A stretch of DNA of 64,000 bases from NCBI GenBank assembly GCA_014896305.1, contig JADBKQ010000002.1:129670-193669 (forward strand). The letters are read 5' to 3'. The position numbers and the translations under genes were made by a program. Shown piece after piece: positions 17,884 through 24,705 of the stretch; the stretch's first letter is position 1; each line of letters begins with the position of its first letter. The notes under the pieces are model-generated. The model saw nothing but the letters and a program-made list of their open reading frames with translations. It searched no databases and was not told the origin of the DNA. This stretch comes from Limnochordaceae bacterium (GTDB lineage Bacteria; Bacillota; Limnochordia; Limnochordales; DUMU01).

Positions 17884-18267
17884 ATGGACCTGATTCAGGC
17901 AGTGGAACAGGGTCAGCTCCGGACCGACCGGGCCGGGTTCCGTCCGGGCGACACCGTGAAGGTGTACTGGCAGATCAGTGAGGGTGGCCGTCAGCGCATC
18001 CAGGTGTTCGAAGGGGTGGTCATCGGCCGCTCCGGGACGGGTCTGCGCGAGACCTTCACGGTCCGCAAGGTCTCCCAGGGTGTAGGGGTGGAGCGGGTTT
18101 TTCCTCTGCACTCTCCCCTTATCGACCATATCGAAGTGGTGCGACAAGGTCGGGTACGACGCGCCAAGTTGTACTACTTGCGAGGCTTGATGGGGAAGGC
18201 CGCCCGGATCGGCGAGCGGCGGCAAAATACGGCTGGCGAGCAAGAGACGAGTGCGAAGAAGGAATGA
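17884..18267 (+). CDS. rplS: Ribosomal protein L19
   Basis: Large-subunit protein at the 30S-50S interface. The sequence contains [47 protein letters not shown] and [19 protein letters not shown], all canonical. ATG 17884 is preceded by GGAGGTGAG at ideal spacing; a GTG 6 bases upstream falls in that ribosome site. A 10-residue polar tail follows the core. A stem-loop lies just downstream. Confidence 0.97.
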   Translation: MDLIQAVEQGQLRTDRAGFRPGDTVKVYWQISEGGRQRIQVFEGVVIGRSGTGLRETFTVRKVSQGVGVERVFPLHSPLIDHIEVVRQGRVRRAKLYYLRGLMGKAARIGERRQNTAGEQETSAKKE

Positions 18268-18274
18268 AGCAGAA

Positions 18275-18310
18275 GGGAGAGGAAGCTGCGCCACAGCAGG
18301 TTCCTCTCTC
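18275..18310 (+). terminator. Stem-loop between rplS and lepB
   Basis: GGGAGAGGAAGCTG (18275-18288) can pair with CAGC plus TTCCTCTCTC (18294-18310), leaving a three-base bulge and a five-base loop: about 14 pairs including one G-U. No T-run follows directly (only GCATTTC), so it may be a weak terminator, an attenuator or an RNA-processing/stability hairpin. Confidence 0.4.
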
Positions 18311-18373
18311 CTGCATTTCAGCTGCTGGCGGGACTCACAAATAGCGAGGGCAGCTACACGGGGAGGGATTGGC

Positions 18374-18961
18374 TTGGGTCGGGCGGAGTGGCTGGAGTAT
18401 GTCCAGGCTTTGGGCATCGCCGTCGTATTGGCGTTCATCATTATCGTCTTCGTGGCCCAGGCGTTCGTTGTCCAAGGAAGCTCGATGGAACCAACCTTGC
18501 ATGACAGCGAGCGGGTCCTGGTAGACAAGATGACCTACCGCTTCCGGGACCCGCAACGGGGCGAGATCGTTGTGTTTAAGTACCCGCTGGACCCGTCACA
18601 CCGGTTCATCAAGCGTATCATTGGAGTGCCAGGAGACCGGGTATACATCCAGGGGGGTCTCGTCTACGTCAACGGAGTACCTTTGACGGAAACCTATATC
18701 AAAGCCAAACCGGATCGCGATTGGGGGCCCGAGGTGACCGTACCGTCCGACCGCTACTTCGTGTTGGGAGATAACCGAAATAACAGCGAGGATAGCCGCT
18801 ATCCGGACGTGGGGTTCGTCCCCCGCAGCTACCTGGTAGGAAGAGCTCTGTTCATCTTTTGGCCTTTGAACCGAATGGCGTGGCTTCATACGCCTGCCCT
18901 TACTGAGCAGATACAAGGAGGGAAACAGGGATTCCAGAAACTTCCTTCACACGCTGGTTAA
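18374..18961 (+). CDS. lepB: LepB, type I signal peptidase
   Basis: Membrane serine protease that releases secreted proteins. A single N-terminal membrane helix (about residues 11-33) is followed by the catalytic Ser37 in GSSMEPTL and Lys80 in RFIKRIIGVPGD, then the GDNRNNSEDSR motif. TTG 18374 is the likely start because GGGGAGGG lies 7 bases upstream and the chain starts directly before the helix. The frame is open further upstream without family resemblance. It follows rplS as in many Firmicutes, and its end overlaps the probable rbgA start. Confidence 0.95.
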   Translation: MGRAEWLEYVQALGIAVVLAFIIIVFVAQAFVVQGSSMEPTLHDSERVLVDKMTYRFRDPQRGEIVVFKYPLDPSHRFIKRIIGVPGDRVYIQGGLVYVNGVPLTETYIKAKPDRDWGPEVTVPSDRYFVLGDNRNNSEDSRYPDVGFVPRSYLVGRALFIFWPLNRMAWLHTPALTEQIQGGKQGFQKLPSHAG

Positions 18962-19749
18962 GACAGGCTCAAGCCATCGTCGAGGTGGCGGACGCGCGCG
19001 CACCGTTCACCACCCGCCACCAGCGGCTGGCGCAACTGGTGGCCGGACGACCGCGGTTTTTGCTATTGACCCGGAGCGATCTGGCCGATCCCCTCGTCAC
19101 CCAGGCCTGGCTGCGGGCTCTTACGCAGCAGGGGGAAAAGGTCGTTGCGATATGTCTGATGGATGCTCAGGAGCGTCGCGTTCTCTTGAACCGCCTGGAG
19201 GAGTTCACCCATGCCCTGCCGTCGCGCCTGGTGCGACTGGTCGTTACCGGGTTGCCCAACGTAGGGAAATCGTTTCTCATCAATCAATGGCTGGGCCGGC
19301 GGCGTCTGGCCACGGCCAACCGGCCGGGGGTCACCACCGCCCCCACCTGGGTACGGGTGACGCCCCACATCGCTGTGCTGGACACTCCGGGAGTGTTCGA
19401 ACCGTCGCCTCGCTCTGCAAAATCCCTCTACATATTGGCTGCCCTGGGGATCTTGCCTCCGGAGCGTTACGAGGAGGAAGAGGTGGCCGCCTGGCTGCTG
19501 CACACGCTTTGGCAGCAAGAAAGGGTGCGCCAGCTCGTACGGGAGCGATGGCACGTCCCTGCTACCCAGCAAGTTGAGGCAGTAGCACTCCCTCAGTTGG
19601 AATCCCTCGCGGTGGGTCGCCGCCTCTTGCGGGCGGGTGGACGACCGGATACTGCCCGGGCCGCCCGGCAGCTCCTGACAGAGTTCCGTCAGGGGCTGTG
19701 GGGAAGAGTGACGCTGGAAATGCCCCCGGCGCCCAGCAGCGCTGACTGA
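18931..19749 (+). CDS. rbgA: RbgA/YlqF-like ribosome-assembly GTPase, probable ATT start
   Basis: Circularly permuted GTPase of the YlqF/RbgA family, which in Bacillus matures the 50S subunit. G3 is LDTPGVF, G1 GLPNVGKS and G2 around PGVTTAP. The N-terminal family segment is present as FTRWLRQAQAIVEVADARAP, but the first ordinary start, GTG 18985, would cut it off. The in-frame region back to the stop at 18904 has no ATG, GTG or TTG. AAGGAGGG (18915-18922) sits 8 bases before ATT 18931, so I place the start there. The G4 motif, normally NKxD, reads TRSD, and the usual WFPGHM lead is missing. Confidence 0.82.
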   Translation: MPETSFTRWLRQAQAIVEVADARAPFTTRHQRLAQLVAGRPRFLLLTRSDLADPLVTQAWLRALTQQGEKVVAICLMDAQERRVLLNRLEEFTHALPSRLVRLVVTGLPNVGKSFLINQWLGRRRLATANRPGVTTAPTWVRVTPHIAVLDTPGVFEPSPRSAKSLYILAALGILPPERYEEEEVAAWLLHTLWQQERVRQLVRERWHVPATQQVEAVALPQLESLAVGRRLLRAGGRPDTARAARQLLTEFRQGLWGRVTLEMPPAPSSAD

Positions 19750-19940
19750 GTGCCCGTCGTTCGACGTTTTCTCTCGACTTACACAATATGCTACTTTAGG
19801 TAATTATAAGAGTTCTTGGCAGGAAAAGGGATATGGCGATTGTCGCCGAAATATCGCCGAGCGGATCGGAACGATGGGGACTTAGAAACACTTCTTGGTA
19901 AGAGCAAGGATTATATCATGGATCCAAGGAGGGGTCGTTC
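19750..19940 (+). other. AT-rich intergenic region before rnhB
   Basis: 191 bases without a gene, clearly lower in GC than its surroundings. It contains TATAAG (19805-19810) and TATATC (19912-19917) as candidate -10 elements, neither with a convincing -35. A palindrome GGCGA-TTG-TCGCC (19835-19847) is followed by a second TCGCC. It is probably the promoter region of rnhB; the exact promoter is not resolved. Confidence 0.45.
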
Positions 19941-20756
19941 GTGGGGGAAACGCAATCATTGGCTGCGCTCCGTCAGTGGGTACAGGAGTTGGGGGCTACG
20001 GAGGATGAATGGGACGAACTGGCCGCCGATCCGCGTCCGGAAGTGCAGCAGTTGGCGGCAAAGCTGGATGAGGATTACCAGCGAATCACCCGGGAATGGC
20101 ACCGGCTGCAGGCTATGGCAAGGGAAGAGGAAATGTTGCGCCAGGAGGGGTACCAGCTGGTCGCCGGCATCGACGAGGCGGGCCGGGGACCATTGGCCGG
20201 CCCTGTGGTCGCCGCCGCGGTGGTCTTTCCGCCGAATGTGTGGATACCCGGAGTGCGGGACTCCAAGACCCTCAGCCCGCAGCAACGCGAATTCCTGTTC
20301 CCCCTCATCCAGCGCCGGGCCCTGGCCGTCGGCGTGGGCGTCGTAGACCAAGACGAGATCGATCGCACCGATATTCTGCGAGCCACCCTGCAGGCGATGC
20401 AGCAAGCGGTGGCGCAGCTGGGATTGACTCCCGATTATTGCCTCATCGATGGGCTGCAAAGCCCGGTGTTGCCCTGTCCCAGCCATTGCCTCGTCGGAGG
20501 GGATGGCTGCTGTTTTTCCATCGCAGCGGCCAGCATCGTGGCAAAAGTGCACCGGGACCGGCTGATGGCGGAGATGGATCGACGGTACCCGGGGTATGGG
20601 TTTGCAGAGAACAAAGGTTACCCAACGCCAGCCCATAGGAAAGCTTTGGCGGCCCTGGGGCCTTCGCCCATTCATCGGCGTTCTTTCCACGGCGTGAAGG
20701 AGCCGGCGGGCGATCTTCCCCCGGCGACCGCGGAGGCCAGGGATGCCCGCGCCTGA
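19941..20756 (+). CDS. rnhB: Ribonuclease HII
   Basis: Removes ribonucleotides from DNA-RNA hybrids. Catalytic acidic residues are visible in AGIDEAGRGPLAGPVV, VRDSKTLSP and YCLIDGL, with GGDGCCFSIAAASIVAKVHRD further on. A 70-residue N-terminal extension rich in Glu and Trp precedes the catalytic domain, as in Bacillus RnhB. GTG 19941 follows CCAAGGAGGGG, an excellent ribosome site. It overlaps yraN by 14 bases. Confidence 0.97.
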   Translation: MGETQSLAALRQWVQELGATEDEWDELAADPRPEVQQLAAKLDEDYQRITREWHRLQAMAREEEMLRQEGYQLVAGIDEAGRGPLAGPVVAAAVVFPPNVWIPGVRDSKTLSPQQREFLFPLIQRRALAVGVGVVDQDEIDRTDILRATLQAMQQAVAQLGLTPDYCLIDGLQSPVLPCPSHCLVGGDGCCFSIAAASIVAKVHRDRLMAEMDRRYPGYGFAENKGYPTPAHRKALAALGPSPIHRRSFHGVKEPAGDLPPATAEARDARA

Positions 20757-21237
20757 TCAGACGGTTCGCCCTGGCACATCAGGGGAATTCCTCGCCGCAG
20801 GGTCCGCCCCGCCCAGCTCACTCCCGGCAGGCCAGGCAGCCCGCCAGATCGGCCGGTGGGCGGAAGACCAGGCCTGCCAGGAGGCGCTGGCTCGGGGTTG
20901 GCGGGTGTTGGACCGCAACTGGCGTTGCCGCTGGGGTGAACTTGACCTGGTCGTTTGGGACGGCTCCCAACTGGTCTTGGTAGAAGTGAAGTGTCGCCGT
21001 GGAAGTCAACGCTGGGGAGGGGCGGCGGCTGCGGTGGACCGCCGCAAGCAACAACGGCTGATCCGCCTGGCCCGGGCGTACTTGCAGGAGCAGGCTCGGC
21101 GTCATAACCTGGACCCGGCCCGGGTGTCGGTTCGGTTTGATGTCTACCTGGTCGAAGCCGCGGATCAGACCGTGGGCACGGCTGGCGTCAACGTCGTAGG
21201 GCGGTGGCTTGCCGGCGCTTTCTACTCCGTGTCGTAG
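20743..21237 (+). CDS. yraN: YraN/UPF0102 family nuclease-like protein
   Basis: Member of UPF0102, a restriction-endonuclease-like fold of uncertain role usually next to rnhB. The core is GRWAEDQACQEALARGWRVL, NWRCRWGELDLVVWDG and LVLVEVKCRR, which keeps the E, D and ExK residues of the PD-(D/E)xK site. The first 30 residues are non-conserved. It converges on comM: the two stop regions overlap by 16 bases tail to tail. Confidence 0.93.
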   Translation: MPAPDQTVRPGTSGEFLAAGSAPPSSLPAGQAARQIGRWAEDQACQEALARGWRVLDRNWRCRWGELDLVVWDGSQLVLVEVKCRRGSQRWGGAAAAVDRRKQQRLIRLARAYLQEQARRHNLDPARVSVRFDVYLVEAADQTVGTAGVNVVGRWLAGAFYSVS

Positions 21238-22895
21238 ACCGTTTCCTGCGTCTCGGCAGCCGGGGCGGGACCCGGCTGCCATCCTGCACAAAGCTCCACC
21301 GCCTCCGCAGCGTCCTCTGCCTGGATCTTCTCATGGTCCTGCAAGTCTGCAATGGTTCGGGCCACGGTCAGGCGGCGAAAGGCCTGGCGGCGGGTGAGAC
21401 CGTAGTGCCCGCGAGCCCGGTGAAGCAGGTCAGCCGCCTCAGGACTCAGTCCCAGCAGATGAGCTTCTCCTGGCTGCAGCGAGCGGTTGCAGCGGCCTAT
21501 TCCCAGACGGGCATACTGCCGTTGCCTGGCCAGATGGATCTGAGCCCTCATGGTCTGGCTGGTCACCACCGGTTCCATCTCCGGTGGGACCAGCGAGCGG
21601 CCCATGTCGGCGACGTCAGCGTTGCTGGCCGCAGCCGTCGTTGGCAGGGTGCGGGTCACCGCGATCTTCAGGTCGATCCGATCCAGGAACGGCCCTGACA
21701 AGGCCCGCAGGTACTGCCGGCGCTGCCGCTCCGAACAGCGGCAGGGCCGGGTCGCATCTCCCAGGTACCCGCAAGGACAGGGGTTCATAGCCGCCACCAG
21801 CGTGAACCCGGCGGGGAAGGTGAGGGAACGACCCCAGCGGGCCAGCCGGGTGAACCCTTCCTCCAGCGGCACTCGCAAAGCTTCCAGTACCTCCGGCCGA
21901 AAGTGAGGCAGCTCATCCAAGAAAAGGACGCCACTGTGAGCGAGACTCACCTCCCCCGGGCGCAAAGGCGAGCCGCCCCCGATCATCCCCGCCATGGTGC
22001 AGGACGGGTGAGGAGCTCGCCAGGGCCGGTGCTGCAATAAGCCGTGGGGTAGGGCGCCGGCCACGCTGTACACCTGGCTGACCACCAGGGCTTCCGTCGG
22101 TGTCAGCGCGGGTAGTAAGCCGGCAGCTCTTCGCCCCAGCATGGTCTTGCCGCTTCCCGGCGGGCCGATGAGAAGCAGATGGTGGCCGCCTGCGACGGCT
22201 ACCTGCAAGGCGCGCTTGGCCTCTTCGCAACCTTGCACGTCAGCGACGTCCAGGCCGGTGTCTCCTGCAGGGGTTGTAAGCGAATCGGTGCTATCAGTGA
22301 GGAGGGAACTCCCCTCCTCCCGACCCGGGAGACCCTGGCTCAGGCCGGCGTCCGAGCGGAACCATTCCTCTACAGGTCGAGCGCGAGCTCCTTGACGAAG
22401 GAGGAGCGCCGCTTCGGCCAGGGTGGCGGCGGGCAGCAGCTGCAAGCCGCTCACCGCCTGTACCTCGCCCCAGCCGGAACGGGCGGCCAGAAGCGGATAG
22501 CCGGCCTGTCTGGCCGCGATCGCGATGGGAAGCAACCCCGGCACTGGCTGAATTCGTCCGTCCAGTCCCAACTCGCCCGCTGCCACCCAATGGGACAACG
22601 AGTCTGCCGGTATGGCGCCGATCGCCGCCAGAATTCCCAGAGCGATGGGGAGGTCCAACGCGACCCCAGTCTTGGGCAGGTCGGCTGGAGCCAGGTTCAC
22701 GGTCAGCCGTTCTAGAGGAAACGCAAAGCCGCTGTTTTGAATGGCTGAACGGACCCGGTTGCGGCTCTCCCGCACGGCCATGCCGGGCAAGCCGACGACG
22801 TCAAAGGTAGGCAGTCCTGCTCCCAGGTCGACCTGGACATCGATGAAGTGGCACTCCACCCCCAGAACAATGCCTCCGAGCAATCGGCAAACCAT
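21222..22895 (-). CDS. comM: ComM/YifB family AAA+ ATPase
   Basis: Magnesium-chelatase-like AAA+ protein; in naturally transformable Gram-negatives ComM is a branch-migration helicase for incoming DNA. The N-terminal Lon-like domain contains LPTFDVVGLPGMAVRESR and PADLPKTGVALDLPIALG. The ATPase has Walker A GPPGSGKTML, Walker B VLFLDELPHF and AAMNPCPCGYLGD. Start at 22895 follows AAGGAGGTG; a further 35 codons of open frame upstream have no family resemblance. 557 residues is about 50 longer than usual because of a linker before Walker A. It is the only minus-strand gene here, next to dprA, another DNA-uptake gene. Confidence 0.95.
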   Translation of the reverse strand: MVCRLLGGIVLGVECHFIDVQVDLGAGLPTFDVVGLPGMAVRESRNRVRSAIQNSGFAFPLERLTVNLAPADLPKTGVALDLPIALGILAAIGAIPADSLSHWVAAGELGLDGRIQPVPGLLPIAIAARQAGYPLLAARSGWGEVQAVSGLQLLPAATLAEAALLLRQGARARPVEEWFRSDAGLSQGLPGREEGSSLLTDSTDSLTTPAGDTGLDVADVQGCEEAKRALQVAVAGGHHLLLIGPPGSGKTMLGRRAAGLLPALTPTEALVVSQVYSVAGALPHGLLQHRPWRAPHPSCTMAGMIGGGSPLRPGEVSLAHSGVLFLDELPHFRPEVLEALRVPLEEGFTRLARWGRSLTFPAGFTLVAAMNPCPCGYLGDATRPCRCSERQRRQYLRALSGPFLDRIDLKIAVTRTLPTTAAASNADVADMGRSLVPPEMEPVVTSQTMRAQIHLARQRQYARLGIGRCNRSLQPGEAHLLGLSPEAADLLHRARGHYGLTRRQAFRRLTVARTIADLQDHEKIQAEDAAEAVELCAGWQPGPAPAAETQETVYDTE

Positions 22896-22980
22896 GGGTG
22901 CACCTCCTTGCCGCCGCCAACCGGGACGAATGCGTCTCTGATCTTTCGGTTGCTGGGAGGAATCTCCGTCCCCCTCACGA

Positions 22981-22989
22981 ATTATACCA
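22981..22989 (-). promoter_or_regulatory. Extended -10 promoter element of comM
   Basis: On the minus strand TGGTATAAT is a perfect extended -10; the -35 position is not conserved. It lies 85 bases before the comM start. It overlaps a direct repeat ATACCAT-ATG-ATACCAT (22984-23000) with a 10-base period that could be an operator. Confidence 0.55.
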
Positions 22990-23088
22990 TATGATACCAT
23001 TGATGGGACTCGATTACACAGTCGAATAGCCGCGGGCGACAGGGGGAGAAGCTAGGGTGGAAGCTGGACAACGGAAAGAGGGCCCGCA

Positions 23089-23337
23089 ATGGAAATCAAG
23101 CGCGGCGCAATCTGGATGTTCACCTGCCCAGTGTGCCAGACCGACACTCCCCATACGGTGCGGGGTAACCATGGCGATGTATACGGCGTCATCTGCAACC
23201 ACTGCCACACTGGCTCGCTCGTGCGGGAGGATCATCTCACGCTCTACCAGGCGCAGTGGGAGGAAGAGCTCCGTCAGATCCTGGACAGCCTCAATCACTG
23301 GCCGGGAGAAGATCATGATGGCCACTCTTCCACCTGA
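23089..23337 (+). CDS. Small zinc-ribbon protein
   Basis: An 82-residue protein with two CxxC pairs, CPVC and CNHC, spaced 21 residues apart, enough for one zinc ribbon. The rest is acidic and helical (LYQAQWEEELRQILDSL). I do not know a named family. ATG 23089 has a purine-rich leader (GAAAGAGGG). It lies between divergent comM and dprA, and shares the orientation of dprA. Confidence 0.75.
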   Translation: MEIKRGAIWMFTCPVCQTDTPHTVRGNHGDVYGVICNHCHTGSLVREDHLTLYQAQWEEELRQILDSLNHWPGEDHDGHSST

Positions 23338-23438
23338 GCCGATCGTGCTGCTGACACCGAGCCAGACGAGCCCCTCTCGTCTTCGCCACGAGCGTTGCCG
23401 CCGCGCCTTCTCCCGCGGCTGGGAAGGGAGCAGAGGTT

Positions 23439-24608
23439 GTGCAGCCGCAGGAGAGATTGTGCTGGATCCAGTGGAACCAGATTCCTCAGATAGGTGCTCG
23501 CCGGATCGGGCGGCTGCTACAGGTGTTTGGCTCACTCGCCGCCGCGTGGCAGGCCCCCCTGGGGGAGCTGGCTGAGGTCCTGGGGGAGCAGCTGGCCGCG
23601 CATGTCTGCCGGCTCCGCTCCCGCTGTCATGGCGACGACCAGTTGGAACGGGCCGAGCGGATGGGAGTCGAGATTCTCACCTGGCAGGATCCGGAGTACC
23701 CCTTGCTGTTACGGGAGATTGCCGACCCGCCGCCCGTTCTTTACCGGGCCGGTGTGCCTGCACCCGAAGATGTTCTGGCGGTGGCGGTGGTCGGCACCCG
23801 CCGGGCCAGCGAAGCTGGGCGCCGCCTGGCTGGCCAGATTGCAGCCGGCCTGGTGGAAAGGGGAGTGGTGGTCGTCAGTGGACTCGCTCTGGGAATCGAT
23901 GGCCATGCGCACGCCGCAGCCCTGAAGGCCGGTGGTCGTAGCCTGGCCGTCCTCGGCTGCGGGTTGGACCTGTTCTATCCTCCTGAACACGCTCAGCTTC
24001 AGCAAGAACTGGCACGACACGGATGTCTCTACTCTCCCTATCCGTTGGGGACGCCGCCTTACGGCCCTAACTTCATAGCGCGCAACCGGATCATCAGCGG
24101 GCTCGCGTGGGGTACGGTGGTCGTGGAAGCCGGTAGCAAAAGTGGTGCCATGGTAACTGCCGCCTTTGCCTGCCAACAGAACCGGGATGTGTGTGCGGTC
24201 CCGGGAGACCCGGGGCGTATCGGTTCCCAAGGCTGCAACCGGCTGATCCGGGAGGGGGCTGCCGCCGTCACCAGCGCTGAAGAGGTGATCCAAGAGCTAA
24301 ACCTTGCTCGCCTGTTTCGCTGGCATGGCTCTCCTGCCGTGCGAGCGGCGAGGAGGCAACAGGCGGGTAGCAGGGAAGGAGGGGCGGCTCGGCCGGCTCT
24401 TCCTGCACCACCCCCACCTGATCTGCCAGGAGTTTCTCCGCAGGTAGCCCAGGCGGTGTATGAAGCTCTCATTGAGCAAGAGCTGACCTTTGACCAACTC
24501 CTGTCCCGCTGTGGTGCGGCTGGCGGCGGTCTGCGGCGAGCCCTGGTCGAAATGGAACTGCGCGGTGTCGTCATACGAGTGGAGGGCGGGAGGTACCGTT
24601 GGGCGTAG
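23439..24608 (+). CDS. dprA: DprA/Smf, DNA-processing protein
   Basis: Loads RecA on incoming single-stranded DNA during transformation; widespread also in non-transformable bacteria. After an N-terminal helix-hairpin region, the Rossmann-like domain shows AVVGTRRASEAGRRLA, VVSGLALGIDGHAHAAAL, LGCGLDLFYPPEH, FIARNRIISGLAWGTVVVEA and NRDVCAVPGDPGR. The C-terminal 60 residues fit the winged-helix domain often present. GTG 23439 lies in a GC-rich context; upstream AAGGGAGCAGAG could be its ribosome site. In Firmicutes dprA is typically directly before topA, as here. Confidence 0.96.
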   Translation: MQPQERLCWIQWNQIPQIGARRIGRLLQVFGSLAAAWQAPLGELAEVLGEQLAAHVCRLRSRCHGDDQLERAERMGVEILTWQDPEYPLLLREIADPPPVLYRAGVPAPEDVLAVAVVGTRRASEAGRRLAGQIAAGLVERGVVVVSGLALGIDGHAHAAALKAGGRSLAVLGCGLDLFYPPEHAQLQQELARHGCLYSPYPLGTPPYGPNFIARNRIISGLAWGTVVVEAGSKSGAMVTAAFACQQNRDVCAVPGDPGRIGSQGCNRLIREGAAAVTSAEEVIQELNLARLFRWHGSPAVRAARRQQAGSREGGAARPALPAPPPPDLPGVSPQVAQAVYEALIEQELTFDQLLSRCGAAGGGLRRALVEMELRGVVIRVEGGRYRWA

Positions 24609-24634
24609 CGTGGAGTTGCGGTACCGGACCATGT

Positions 24635-24663
24635 TTGCGCCGATCAGTGGCGATCATTATAAT
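24635..24663 (+). promoter_or_regulatory. SigA-type promoter for topA
   Basis: TATAAT (24658-24663) is preceded at exactly 17 bases by TTGCGC (24635-24640), three matches to the -35 consensus. It lies in the short gap after dprA and would start about 35 bases before topA. Confidence 0.65.
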
Positions 24664-24705
24664 GAAACGGACCTGCGACGCAGGCCGGACAAAGAAGGTG
24701 TAGAT

